Source: an uncultured Bacilli bacterium (lineage in GTDB: Bacteria; Bacillota_I; Bacilli_A; RF39; UBA660). From it: DNA of 18,577 nucleotides. The notes beneath the pieces were generated by a model. It was not told the origin of the DNA. It made no database searches and saw nothing but the letters and a program-made list of their open reading frames with translations. This document shows, in pieces, positions 7,188 through 15,419 of the stretch. The stretch covers positions 1 through 18,577 of the forward strand of contig CANRCO010000010.1 of the NCBI GenBank assembly GCA_947629125.1, read 5' to 3'. Numbering within the stretch: position 1 is the first letter of the stretch; every line of letters begins with the position of its first letter. The position numbers were made by a program, and so were the translations under genes.

Positions 7188-8915
7188 ATGGCTGTTAATG
7201 AACAAAATATTAGCGATATTCAACATGCCGCAGATATTGTTGAAATTATATCAAGTTATATTCCTCTTACATCACACGGAAAAAATTATTTTGGAGTTTG
7301 TCCATTTCATGATGACCATTCGCCTAGTATGAGTGTTTCAAAAGAAAAGCAAATATATAAATGCTTTTCTTGTGGAGCTGGGGGTAATGTTTTTAATTTC
7401 GTTGAAAATTATGAAAATGTTAATTTTATTGAAGCTGTAAAAATTATTGCTGATAAAGTTGGAATTAACTTTACTACAAATACGAAAATCAAAAAAAATA
7501 AAAATGAAAATTTGTATCAAATAATGGATTTAGCTAAAAAGTTTTATCAAAATAATTTAAATAGTAGTGAAGCTAAAAATGCTAAAACTTATTTAAAGAG
7601 TAGGTCTATTGATGAAAATATAATTAAAGATTTTGAATTAGGATTAGCTTTAAAAGATAAACAAGCTCTTAGTGATTTATTAATTAAAAAAAAGTTCACA
7701 ATTAAAGACTTAAATGAGTTAAGCTTAATCAATGTTAGTGGTGAAAATATTTATGATTGCTTTGTAAATCGAATAATATTTCCTATTCATGATTTAGAAG
7801 GTCGGGTAGTTGGTTTTAGTGGTCGTATTTATGAAGATAGTGACCAAGCTAAATACTTTAATAGTCGTGAAAGTAAAATCTTTAAAAAAGGAAATATTTT
7901 ATTTAATTATCACCGAGCTCGTGATAGCATAAAATTAGAAAAATCGGTTATTTTAGTAGAAGGCAACATGGATGCAATTAGATTATATGAAAATGGCATA
8001 AAAAACGTTGTTGCTCTAATGGGTACAGCATTAACTAAAGAACAAATTGACATAATTAAAAAATTAAGAGTTTCCGTAATCTTAATGTTAGATAATGATA
8101 CAGCAGGTTATACTGCCACTTACAATAATGGTTTAGCTTTTGAAAAAGCTGGAATTAATTGTAATGTAGTGCGAATTAGTGATACTAAAGATGTAGATGA
8201 GTATATCATCAAAAATGGTGTAGAAGCTTTAAAAAACAATTTAACTAATCCTATATCTTTTCTTGATTTTAAATTAAATTATTTGAAACAAAATAAAAAT
8301 TTAAATAATTTAGAAGATATAATTAGTTATGTTAAAGAAGTATTAGCTAATTTAAAAGATAATGATAATGAATTAGTTCGGGAAATTACTTTAAAAAAAA
8401 TTAGTAAAGAATACGATATTGATATTGATATTTTAAAAAATTCATTAAATATTACTAAAAATAGTCAAAAAGAAGTGACAAATGTCAAAAAAAGTGATAA
8501 AGTACTTGAATGTTATGAAAAAGCAGTGCAAGATATTTTATATTTCATGATGAATGATAGTAAATATATTGATTTATATTTAGAAGATATTGGTTATTTT
8601 AAAGAAAAAAAATATCGGGATATTGCTAATTTAATTATTTATTATAATGAAAGTTTTGGTTCGATTAATTTAGCTAATTTTTTGACTTATGTTAAAATCA
8701 ATAACGAATTAGCAGATGATATTGAAAGTATTATCAATAATTCTTTTATAAAAGATTTAACACTTGATAATTTTAAAGAATATTTAGCTACATTAAAAAA
8801 ATGGAATCGAAAAGAACAATTGCAAAAGTTAAATGAAAAATTAAAAAATGAGAATGATATAAATGAAAAAATGGCTATTATAAAAGAAATAACAAAATTA
8901 AAAAGGGAAGTGTAA
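7188..8915 (+). CDS. dnaG: DNA primase
   Basis: Synthesises RNA primers for lagging-strand replication together with DnaB helicase. 575 residues. The N-terminal CHC2 zinc site is Cys38, His41, Cys59 and Cys62 (CPFH and CFSC). The catalytic core has KYFNSRES and FKKGNILFN, and the TOPRIM domain has EGNMD (Glu258; the common form is EGYMD) and LDNDTAG (Asp302, Asp304). The C-terminal third is the poorly conserved helicase-interaction region. GAGAGG precedes ATG 7188. rpoD begins 3 nt after the stop, so the two share the classical macromolecular-synthesis operon. I could not place a convincing -35/-10 pair upstream; a TTGATA at 7145 has no properly spaced -10. Confidence 0.97.
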   Translation: MAVNEQNISDIQHAADIVEIISSYIPLTSHGKNYFGVCPFHDDHSPSMSVSKEKQIYKCFSCGAGGNVFNFVENYENVNFIEAVKIIADKVGINFTTNTKIKKNKNENLYQIMDLAKKFYQNNLNSSEAKNAKTYLKSRSIDENIIKDFELGLALKDKQALSDLLIKKKFTIKDLNELSLINVSGENIYDCFVNRIIFPIHDLEGRVVGFSGRIYEDSDQAKYFNSRESKIFKKGNILFNYHRARDSIKLEKSVILVEGNMDAIRLYENGIKNVVALMGTALTKEQIDIIKKLRVSVILMLDNDTAGYTATYNNGLAFEKAGINCNVVRISDTKDVDEYIIKNGVEALKNNLTNPISFLDFKLNYLKQNKNLNNLEDIISYVKEVLANLKDNDNELVREITLKKISKEYDIDIDILKNSLNITKNSQKEVTNVKKSDKVLECYEKAVQDILYFMMNDSKYIDLYLEDIGYFKEKKYRDIANLIIYYNESFGSINLANFLTYVKINNELADDIESIINNSFIKDLTLDNFKEYLATLKKWNRKEQLQKLNEKLKNENDINEKMAIIKEITKLKREV

Positions 8916-8918
8916 AAA

Positions 8919-10025
8919 TTGGAAGAAATTAAGACATTAGATGAAAGAATCGATAGTTTAATTAAAGTAGGTAAAGAAAAAGGGTTTATAACATTTGAAC
9001 AATTAGCAGAACAATTAAAAGGTTTAGAAGTAGGTCCAGATGATTTAGATAATATCTATAATAAGTTTATGGATAATGACATTCAAATTATTGCTGCTGA
9101 AGATGCAGAAGAAGCTGGGGCTGATGGTTCAGATGCTCGTAAAAAATCAGATGAACCAATCATTTTGGATGATGAAGAAATTACTAAAGACATGAATATA
9201 AATGACCCAGTTAGAATGTATTTAAAAGAAATTGGACGAATTAGCTTACTTAGTCAAGAAGAAGAATTAGAATTATCCAAAAGAGTAGCAGAAGGTGATG
9301 AACAAGCTAAAAATACTTTAGCTGAATCAAATCTTCGTTTAGTTGTCAGCATTGCAAAACGTTATGTTGGTCGTGGGTTACTTTTTCTAGATTTAATTCA
9401 AGAAGGTAATATTGGCTTAATGAAAGCTGTAGATAAATTTGACTATGATAAAGGTTATAAATTTTCCACTTATGCAACTTGGTGGATTAGACAAGCTATT
9501 ACCAGAGCTTTAGCTGACCAAGCCAGAACAATTCGTGTTCCAGTTCATATGGTTGAAACAATTAATAAAATGACAAGAATTCAAAGACAATTAACTCTAG
9601 AATTAAATAGAGAACCAACTGAAGCAGAAATTGCTAAAAAAATGGGTATTACTGAAGAAAAGGTTAGAGAAGTAATAAAAATTAGTCAAGACCCCGTTTC
9701 ATTAGAAACTCCAATCGGTGAAGAAGATGATTCAAGATTAGGGGATTTTGTTCGTGATAAAGAAACAACTAGTCCTGAAGAATATGCTACGAATGAAATT
9801 TTAAAAGAAGAAATAAGAAATGTATTGTTAACTTTACAAGAAAGAGAACAAGAAGTACTAGAATTGCGTTTTGGTTTAGTTGATGGAACTTGCCATACTT
9901 TAGAAGAAGTCGGTAAAAGATTTAATGTAACCAGAGAAAGAATTCGTCAAATTGAAGCTAAAGCTTTAAGAAAACTTCGTCATCCATCTCGTGCAAAAAA
10001 ATTGAAAGATTTCTTAATGGAATGA
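8919..10025 (+). CDS. rpoD: RNA polymerase primary sigma factor
   Basis: Housekeeping sigma-70 (SigA) that directs RNA polymerase to TTGACA/TATAAT promoters. 368 residues from a TTG start at 8919; GGGAAG inside the dnaG end is the ribosome binding site at 8-nt spacing. Region 1.1 is present in short form (1-60), followed by an acidic linker. Region 1.2 begins at DPVRMYLKEIG (96-106). Regions 2.1-2.4 include NLRLVVSIAKRY, FLDLIQEGNIGLMKAV and FSTYATWWIRQAITRA. Region 3 begins at RVPVHMVETINKM. Region 4.2 is the helix-turn-helix TLEEVGKRFNVTRERIRQIE. The length is typical for Bacilli. The stop overlaps the trmK start as ATGA. Confidence 0.98.
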   Translation: MEEIKTLDERIDSLIKVGKEKGFITFEQLAEQLKGLEVGPDDLDNIYNKFMDNDIQIIAAEDAEEAGADGSDARKKSDEPIILDDEEITKDMNINDPVRMYLKEIGRISLLSQEEELELSKRVAEGDEQAKNTLAESNLRLVVSIAKRYVGRGLLFLDLIQEGNIGLMKAVDKFDYDKGYKFSTYATWWIRQAITRALADQARTIRVPVHMVETINKMTRIQRQLTLELNREPTEAEIAKKMGITEEKVREVIKISQDPVSLETPIGEEDDSRLGDFVRDKETTSPEEYATNEILKEEIRNVLLTLQEREQEVLELRFGLVDGTCHTLEEVGKRFNVTRERIRQIEAKALRKLRHPSRAKKLKDFLME

Positions 10026-10666
10026 TTAGTAAACGTTTAAAAACAATCGCTAATTTAGTTGATAGCAACCAAATTGTTGCTGATATTGGTTGTGACCATG
10101 GTTATTTAAGTATTTATTTAATTAAAAATAAACTATGTAAAAAAGTAATTGCCAGTGATATTAACGAAAATGCTTTAAATCAAGCAAAAAAAAATATCAA
10201 TAAGTATAAATTAGAAAAACAAATTACTTTAATTCTATCTGATGGCTTAACTAATTTAAAAAAATACAATATTACTTTAGCAATTATTGCTGGAATGGGA
10301 ACAACTACTATTTTAAACATTGTGGCTAATAGTCCACAAAAAATAGAAAAATATATTATTTCATCCAATAATAATTATGATGTTTTACGTATGAAAATGC
10401 ATGAATTTGGCTATAACTTAGAAAATGAAATTGTCGTTTTAGACCATGATAAATATTATCCGATTATGGTTTTTCAATTAAAAAAAGGAAAAATTAATAA
10501 AAAAACAATAAATATTGGTTTGTATAATCAAGATAATAAAGAATATTATCGTTATTTAAAAGATAAAAAATTGCATATTTTAAATAAAATTCCAAAAAAG
10601 AATATAAAAAAAAGATGGAATATTAAAAAAGATATTAAATTTATAAATGATTATCTTAATAGATAA
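10022..10666 (+). CDS. trmK: tRNA (adenine22-N1)-methyltransferase TrmK
   Basis: SAM-dependent enzyme that methylates A22 at N1 in the D-arm of certain tRNAs. 214 residues. The Rossmann motif I is ADIGCDHGYLS (20-30), a TrmK/YqfN hallmark. The acidic end of the second strand is VIASDINENAL, and IAGMGTTTI matches the family's GMGG region with one change. The lysine-rich C-terminal coiled part is usual for the family. It overlaps the rpoD stop by 4 nt, the same order as sigA-trmK in Bacillus and relatives. It ends 5 nt from the convergent YqfQ-like gene. No strong terminator lies between them. Confidence 0.92.
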   Translation: MISKRLKTIANLVDSNQIVADIGCDHGYLSIYLIKNKLCKKVIASDINENALNQAKKNINKYKLEKQITLILSDGLTNLKKYNITLAIIAGMGTTTILNIVANSPQKIEKYIISSNNNYDVLRMKMHEFGYNLENEIVVLDHDKYYPIMVFQLKKGKINKKTINIGLYNQDNKEYYRYLKDKKLHILNKIPKKNIKKRWNIKKDIKFINDYLNR

Positions 10667-10671
10667 TTTTT

Positions 10672-10947
10672 TTATTGGAAAAATTGAGGACTATTAATAT
10701 GATTTGGAATATACTTTATTTGATTTAAATTATTATTTTGTGATTGACTAGTTGGTTTTTTAGCTTGTTGATTTAATTTAGGCTGCTGTAATTCTTTTAA
10801 AACACTAAAAGCTGTTCTAGCATTAGCAATTAAGGGTTTTGCTTGACGATATAAGGGTATTACTTGATTAGCAATACTCAATGTTTTTCCTAATCCTCCT
10901 AGAACTCTTGCTAAACTTAAACCACCTAAAATAGGTCCCGGATTCAT
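10672..10947 (-). CDS. YqfQ/VrrA-like small protein
   Basis: 91 residues on the minus strand with an excellent ribosome binding site (AAGGAGGAA, 10953-10961) before ATG 10947. The N-terminal half is glycine-rich (GPILGGLSLARVLGGLGK) and runs into a helix with LSIANQVIPLYRQAKPLI. This resembles the core of Bacillus YqfQ (VrrA), a small protein also encoded close to sigA and trmK. The C-terminal tail is low-complexity, rich in Gln, Asn and Lys. The function is unknown. It converges on trmK and is divergent from the gspF-like gene. The family call rests on the motif and the position and is moderately certain. Confidence 0.65.
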   Translation of the reverse strand: MNPGPILGGLSLARVLGGLGKTLSIANQVIPLYRQAKPLIANARTAFSVLKELQQPKLNQQAKKPTSQSQNNNLNQIKYIPNHINSPQFFQ

Positions 10948-11027
10948 AAATATTCCTCCTTGTTAATATATTTTATGCCAAATTTTTAAAAAATCAGCAA
11001 TTTATTAATGTAATTTAGAATTATTTA

Positions 11028-11036
11028 TGTTATAAT
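11028..11036 (+). promoter_or_regulatory. Extended -10 promoter before the gspF-like gene
   Basis: TGTTATAAT, identical to the elements before the adhesin and mnmA. No good -35 hexamer. The leader would be about 25 nt and contains AGAGGTG as the Shine-Dalgarno of ATG 11066. Confidence 0.55.
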
Positions 11037-11065
11037 CTTATAGTAGAATAAGAGGTGTTTATTAA

Positions 11066-12541
11066 ATGAACAACAACAATAATGTTAATTCAACTCCTGA
11101 AAATCAAAATAACGAAGTAACTATGACTAGTCCTGATACTGCTCAACAACCTGTTGCAACAACACCTACAGAACCCGTAGCTCCGGCAATAGATGTTGAA
11201 ACTAAAAAAGACAAAAAAAACAAACCAAAAAAAGAAAAAAAACAAAAAGAAGATCCACGACTAAAAAAATTATTAGTAAAAAAAGAATTACTAGATGAAC
11301 AATTAAAATCGGGAAATATTGTTCGAAGTGAAGTACCACTAACATATCGATTTACAGCATCTGACCCAACAGGGAAAATAACTGATGGCGAGATTATGGG
11401 TAACTCAATACTAGATGTTCACACCTTTTTAATTAATAAAGGTTATACTATTTATGAAATTGTACCTAAAACATCTAAAGCTGCTAAAGCTGGTGGACGT
11501 AAACTACCTACCAAAGATTTACTATTCTTACTAACTCAATTATCAACTTATTTAAAAGCAGGTATAACTTTAGCGGATGCAATTGATATTTTAGGACGTC
11601 AAATGAGTAAAGATAAAAATAAAGCTCGAATATTCCAATCATTAAGTTATGAATTAACAATGGGTGAAAGCTTCTCAGCTGCATTAGAAAAACAAGGTAA
11701 TGTATTTCCTCAACTTTTAATTAATATGATTAAAGCTGCTGAAGCAACTGGTGAAATTATTGAAACATTAGACGATATGGCTAATTATTATACAGAAGTT
11801 AATAAAACCCATAAACAAATGAAAAGTGCCATGACTTATCCTATAATAATCTCTGTTGTTGCTATAGGAGTTTTAACCTTTATTATGATTTGGGTAATTC
11901 CAAAATTTATTGATATTTATACACAATCTGGTATTAATCCAACTGGTATTACTGCAGTTATTATTTGGTTAAGTGATTTTATTAAAAATTATATTATTAT
12001 TATTCTATTAATATTTATTGCAATTGTCGGAGTTTTATTTGCTCTGTATAAGAAAGTTCAAAGTTTTAGGCGAACCATTCAAACATTAATGATGAAAACA
12101 CCAGTTATTAAAAATGTAATAATTTATAACGAAATGACTATATTTACAAAAACCTTTGCTTCTTTATTAAGAAATCAAGTAGACATTAATGAAAGTATGG
12201 AAATACTAGAAAAAATAACTAATAATGAAATTTATAAAGAAATTATGCGCCATACAATCGATAATGTTCGAATGGGTGAAAAAATTTCAGATTCATTTAA
12301 AAATCATTGGGCTATTCCAGATGTTGCATATTATATGTTAGTTACTGGTGAATCTACTGGTGAATTATCAGAAATGATGCTTAAAGTTAGTGATTATTAT
12401 AGCGAACAACACCGTAATATTGTTAATAGTTTAAAAACTTTTATTGAACCTTTAACTATAGCGTTATTAGCATTTATTGTTGGATTTATCTTAATTGCAG
12501 TTATTGTTCCAATGTTTAGCTTATATGAAACAATTGAGTAG
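11066..12541 (+). CDS. Type II secretion / type IV pilus inner-membrane platform protein (GspF/PilC/ComGB)
   Basis: Polytopic platform protein that sits under the pilus and couples the assembly ATPase to pilin insertion. 491 residues. Residues 1-45 are Asn/Thr/Pro-rich and 46-80 very Lys-rich, an N-terminal extension beyond the usual family length. About 90-135 matches the small domain often found before T2SSF repeats (YRFTASDPTGKITDGEI). Two T2SSF domains follow: one starting at LLFLLTQLSTYLKAGITLADAI (about 153), the other at MTIFTKTFASLLRNQVDINESM (about 357). Each ends in a GE...S.AL-like and membrane segment. About three membrane helices are visible (about 256-276, 308-328, 460-482). The prepilin peptidase gene begins 6 nt after the stop. 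The ATPase and pilins are not in the window. Confidence 0.9.
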   Translation: MNNNNNVNSTPENQNNEVTMTSPDTAQQPVATTPTEPVAPAIDVETKKDKKNKPKKEKKQKEDPRLKKLLVKKELLDEQLKSGNIVRSEVPLTYRFTASDPTGKITDGEIMGNSILDVHTFLINKGYTIYEIVPKTSKAAKAGGRKLPTKDLLFLLTQLSTYLKAGITLADAIDILGRQMSKDKNKARIFQSLSYELTMGESFSAALEKQGNVFPQLLINMIKAAEATGEIIETLDDMANYYTEVNKTHKQMKSAMTYPIIISVVAIGVLTFIMIWVIPKFIDIYTQSGINPTGITAVIIWLSDFIKNYIIIILLIFIAIVGVLFALYKKVQSFRRTIQTLMMKTPVIKNVIIYNEMTIFTKTFASLLRNQVDINESMEILEKITNNEIYKEIMRHTIDNVRMGEKISDSFKNHWAIPDVAYYMLVTGESTGELSEMMLKVSDYYSEQHRNIVNSLKTFIEPLTIALLAFIVGFILIAVIVPMFSLYETIE

Positions 12542-12547
12542 GGAATA

Positions 12548-13312
12548 ATGAATATCTTTATAACAATATGCCTGTTTATTTTAGGGTTGGTTTTTGGTTC
12601 TTTTTTCTTTGTAGTAGCAAGTCGTTTACCGATAAATGAAGATATTACAAAAACGCATTCTCATTGTGAAAATTGTAAAGCTACTTTAAAATGGTATGAA
12701 TTAATTCCTGTTTTTAGTTATATATTTTTAAGAGGAAAATGTCATCATTGCCACACTAAAATATCAATACTTTATCCTCTAATTGAATTATCAACAGGAA
12801 TTCTTTTTGCTGTAAGTTATTTATTATATAATTTTGATTATCAATTCTTTATTTCTATAGCTTTATCTTCTTTATTAATATTAATCTTTATTAGTGATTT
12901 TAAATATTTTATCATTTTGGATTCTCCTTTAGTAATATCTATAATTATTATTTTAGGAACTTATTTATATTTTTTCGATATTAAATATGTTCTATTGCAT
13001 ATATTATATGGCTTATTTATTTTTATCTTTTTATTATTTATTAAGTTTTTAGGCGATAAATTATTTAAAAGAGAATCTTTAGGTGGGGGAGATATTAAAT
13101 TAGGTTTTGTAATTGGTTTAACTTTAGGAATACCGTTAGGATGTGTTGCTTTGGTTTTATCAGCATTTTTAGCATTACCATATGCTTTAACTAGTCTATA
13201 TTTAAATGAAGAAAGGGAACTACCTTTTGGACCGTTTATGATAGCAGCCACGGTTATAGTGTTTATTTATATGGTAAAATTTAATTATTTAATTGATTTT
13301 TTGACATTTTAA
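12548..13312 (+). CDS. Prepilin peptidase (type IV leader peptidase, PilD/ComC)
   Basis: Membrane aspartic protease that cleaves and N-methylates type IV prepilins. 254 residues. The N-terminal methylase half keeps the zinc-binding cysteines 40, 43, 65 and 68 (CENC and CHHC), with GSFFFVVASRLP before them. The catalytic aspartates are Asp117 (ISDFKYF) and Asp182 in GGGDIKLG, the GxGD-type site. Multiple membrane helices fill the rest. AGGGAA directly before the ATG is the ribosome binding site, and the gene is coupled to the gspF-like gene 6 nt upstream. A strong terminator follows. The two genes imply a pilus, competence or secretion system whose other parts lie elsewhere. Confidence 0.93.
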   Translation: MNIFITICLFILGLVFGSFFFVVASRLPINEDITKTHSHCENCKATLKWYELIPVFSYIFLRGKCHHCHTKISILYPLIELSTGILFAVSYLLYNFDYQFFISIALSSLLILIFISDFKYFIILDSPLVISIIIILGTYLYFFDIKYVLLHILYGLFIFIFLLFIKFLGDKLFKRESLGGGDIKLGFVIGLTLGIPLGCVALVLSAFLALPYALTSLYLNEERELPFGPFMIAATVIVFIYMVKFNYLIDFLTF

Positions 13313-13313
13313 A

Positions 13314-13340
13314 ACTTCACATTTCGTGAAGTCTTTTTTT
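13314..13340 (+). terminator. Intrinsic terminator after the prepilin peptidase
   Basis: ACTTCAC and GTGAAGT form a 7-bp stem with an ATTTC loop. C and seven T follow. Its T run abuts the stop codon of the small convergent gene. Confidence 0.9.
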
Positions 13341-13464
13341 ATCTTGCTAAAAGATAACCAAAAATAGTTGCTGCAACGCTACCAACCATTATTAGTAACA
13401 TAATCCAAGCCATAAATTTAGCTGGATCAAACTTTTTTTTCTTTTTCTTATTTTGCTTTGCCAT
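13339..13464 (-). CDS. 41-residue lysine-rich single-pass membrane protein (DUF4044-like)
   Basis: A small gene between the prepilin peptidase and the SpoIIM-like gene. It starts at ATG 13464 and stops with TAA at 13339-13341. The N-terminus is strongly basic (MAKQNKKKKKKFDPAKF), followed by one hydrophobic helix (MAWIMLLIMVGSVAATIFGY). AAGGTAGG lies about 10 nt upstream of the start. This layout matches small DUF4044-type membrane proteins of Bacillota, which have no known function; the family name is recalled from the pattern, not searched. Coding is supported by the ribosome binding site, the sensible topology and the exact fit up to the convergent terminator. Confidence 0.7.
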   Translation of the reverse strand: MAKQNKKKKKKFDPAKFMAWIMLLIMVGSVAATIFGYLLAR

Positions 13465-13584
13465 TTTTATTCAACCTACCTTGCTAATAGACATAATATA
13501 AACTTATCACAAAATAACGATTAATGCAAACATATTTAAAGCATATTATAAAAAAATAAGCATAAAATTTGTTAAGGTGAAAAT

Positions 13585-14169
13585 ATGAGAGAATATAGAA
13601 GAGGTCATAGCAAAAAATATAACTTAATAACTTTTATGCTAACTATAATTGTTATAGGATTAATTTGTGGAGTGATTTATTATTTAAAATTACCTAAAGT
13701 AACTAAAACTTTAATCAATAATAATCTTAGCAGTATGAATATAGTTCATAATTATAATAATATTATTGTTCATTTAATAATAATTAGTATTATTTGTTTA
13801 TTTTCTTTTTTTATTGTTGGACTTCCATTAGCTTTTTTCTACCTTTTTTATGAAGGATTGAGTATTGGGTTTAATATAGTTGTATTCTGGCAGTTAAAAA
13901 AGATTAGAGGTTTATTTTATGCGATAATTTATAATTTAGTATATAAATTAATTTATCTTTTATTATTATTCTTATTTATTTTTAAAATGATTGATATCAT
14001 TTATAATATTTTAAGATATTTATTTTATCAAAAAAACGATAGGATTAAGATAATTATCTTCAATAAGGTAAAAGTACTATTATTTATTGTTATTTTAATT
14101 ATAATAAACGATATATTAATTTATTTTTTTGGGAACTATATTTTAAATTTATTTAAATTCCTGTTATGA
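13585..14169 (+). CDS. Stage II sporulation protein M (SpoIIM)-like membrane protein
   Basis: 194 residues with about five membrane helices. YEGLSIGFNI near residues 89-98 corresponds to the family's conserved G.SLGF block. The following helices have the SpoIIM hydrophobic pattern. In spore formers SpoIIM is part of the SpoIIDMP peptidoglycan-degrading complex that drives engulfment. No other sporulation gene is in the window, so this may be a stand-alone family member with another membrane or cell-wall role. AAGGTG precedes ATG 13585. The C-terminal half is unusually rich in Ile, Leu and Tyr. The gene lies divergent from the 41-residue membrane protein. Confidence 0.65.
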   Translation: MREYRRGHSKKYNLITFMLTIIVIGLICGVIYYLKLPKVTKTLINNNLSSMNIVHNYNNIIVHLIIISIICLFSFFIVGLPLAFFYLFYEGLSIGFNIVVFWQLKKIRGLFYAIIYNLVYKLIYLLLLFLFIFKMIDIIYNILRYLFYQKNDRIKIIIFNKVKVLLFIVILIIINDILIYFFGNYILNLFKFLL

Positions 14170-14197
14170 TTTACCATTTTACTAAATTCCATATTAA

Positions 14198-14206
14198 TGT
14201 TATAAT
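14198..14206 (+). promoter_or_regulatory. Extended -10 promoter before mnmA
   Basis: TGTTATAAT, the same nonamer seen before the adhesin and the gspF-like gene. CCATTTT (14174-14180) and AAAATGG (14210-14216) flank it as a 7-bp inverted repeat, which may be chance in such AT-rich DNA. Confidence 0.55.
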
Positions 14207-14229
14207 TTAAAAATGGAATGGGGAATTTT

Positions 14230-15336
14230 ATGAAAAAAGTTGTAGTTGGCATTAGTGGGGGAGTTGATAGTGCAGTAGCTGCCTATTTATTAAAAGAACA
14301 AGGCTATGATGTAATTGGCCTCTTTATGCGAAATTGGGATAGTTTAGTTAATAATGATATTTCTGGTAATCCTAATTTACAAAATGATATATGCCCTCAA
14401 GAACAAGATTATAATGATGCCCTAAAAGCTTGTGAGATATTAAATATTCCTCTTAAAAGAGTAGATTTTATTAAAGAATATTGGGATTATGTTTTTACTT
14501 ACTTTTTAGAAGAATTAAAAAAAGGACATACACCTAATCCTGATTTAATGTGTAACAAATATATTAAATTTGATTTATTTGTTCAAGAAGCCAAAAAATT
14601 AGGTGCTGATTATATAGCAACTGGCCATTATGCAAATTGCCAAAACGGTCATTTATATAAAGCTAAAGACCAAAATAAAGACCAAACTTACTTTTTAGCA
14701 AATGTTACTCAAAAACAATTAGAAAATGTATTATTTCCTTTAGGTAATTTAACTAAAACTGAAGTTCGCCAAATAGCTGAAAAAATTAATTTAAATGTTG
14801 CTCATAAAAAAGATTCAACCGGTATTTGTTTTATTGGTGAAAGAAATTATCAAAAATTTATTCAAAATTATTTAAGACCTAATCCTGGTGATATTATTAA
14901 TGTAGAAACTAAAGAAGTTATTGGGCAACATAATGGTTTGATGAATTATACCATTGGTCAAAGACGAAACGTTGGTTTAAGTGGCCAAGAAAAAAGACAT
15001 TATGTGTGTGGTAAAAATGTCGAAAAAAACTTATTATATGTGGCTTTTGGCGATGATAATGAATATTTATTTAGTGATGAATGTATTATTGAGAACGTTA
15101 ATTTAATAAATGCAAAAAAAGTAGAAAAATGCCAAGCAAAATTTCGTTATCGTGGTGAAGAGTACGATGTATCTTTAGAATATTTAGATAATAATGAAAT
15201 AAAAGTTAAATATCCTACTAAAGCTAAAGCGGTTACTCCTGGCCAAGCTTGCGTCTTATATTTAGATAATGAATGTTTAGGTTGTGGCTTTATTAAAGAT
15301 GTATTTAAAGATGGTCAAAAACTTTGGTATTTATAA
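14230..15336 (+). CDS. mnmA: tRNA-specific 2-thiouridylase MnmA
   Basis: Adenylates and thiolates U34 of tRNA-Lys, -Glu and -Gln wobble positions to form s2U. The chosen start, ATG 14230, gives MKKVVVGISGG, the usual MnmA N-terminus, with GGGGAA just upstream; an in-frame ATG at 14218 adds four residues and lacks its own ribosome binding site. 368 residues, normal length. The PP-loop SGGVDS is at 9-14, the first catalytic Cys is Cys108 (DLMCNKYIKF), and the second is Cys200 (DSTGICFIGERNY). ATGHYA and GQRRNVGLSG are also family signatures. The C-terminal beta-barrel (about 270-368) ends with TPGQACVLYLDNECLGCGFI. No terminator is obvious before the next promoter. Confidence 0.97.
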   Translation: MKKVVVGISGGVDSAVAAYLLKEQGYDVIGLFMRNWDSLVNNDISGNPNLQNDICPQEQDYNDALKACEILNIPLKRVDFIKEYWDYVFTYFLEELKKGHTPNPDLMCNKYIKFDLFVQEAKKLGADYIATGHYANCQNGHLYKAKDQNKDQTYFLANVTQKQLENVLFPLGNLTKTEVRQIAEKINLNVAHKKDSTGICFIGERNYQKFIQNYLRPNPGDIINVETKEVIGQHNGLMNYTIGQRRNVGLSGQEKRHYVCGKNVEKNLLYVAFGDDNEYLFSDECIIENVNLINAKKVEKCQAKFRYRGEEYDVSLEYLDNNEIKVKYPTKAKAVTPGQACVLYLDNECLGCGFIKDVFKDGQKLWYL

Positions 15337-15356
15337 TATTTATTATTGGCAAAAAC

Positions 15357-15407
15357 TTGACAAAAAAGTGTTAAGTAAGTTATAATAATAAATGTAAAAT
15401 AGGAGGT
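15357..15407 (+). promoter_or_regulatory. Consensus promoter and RBS of the HTH protein
   Basis: TTGACA (15357-15362), an 18-nt spacer and TATAAT (15381-15386), a full match to the SigA consensus. AGGAGGT (15401-15407) follows, at a rather long 12 nt from ATG 15420. This is the strongest-looking promoter in the window apart from that of the retron RNA. Confidence 0.9.
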
Positions 15408-15419
15408 AGCAAAAGAGAA

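Noticed and set aside
10665..10685. Bidirectional terminator between trmK and the YqfQ-like gene
   Set aside because: AATTTTT/AAAAATT gives only a weak all-AT 7-bp stem without a proper tail on either strand.
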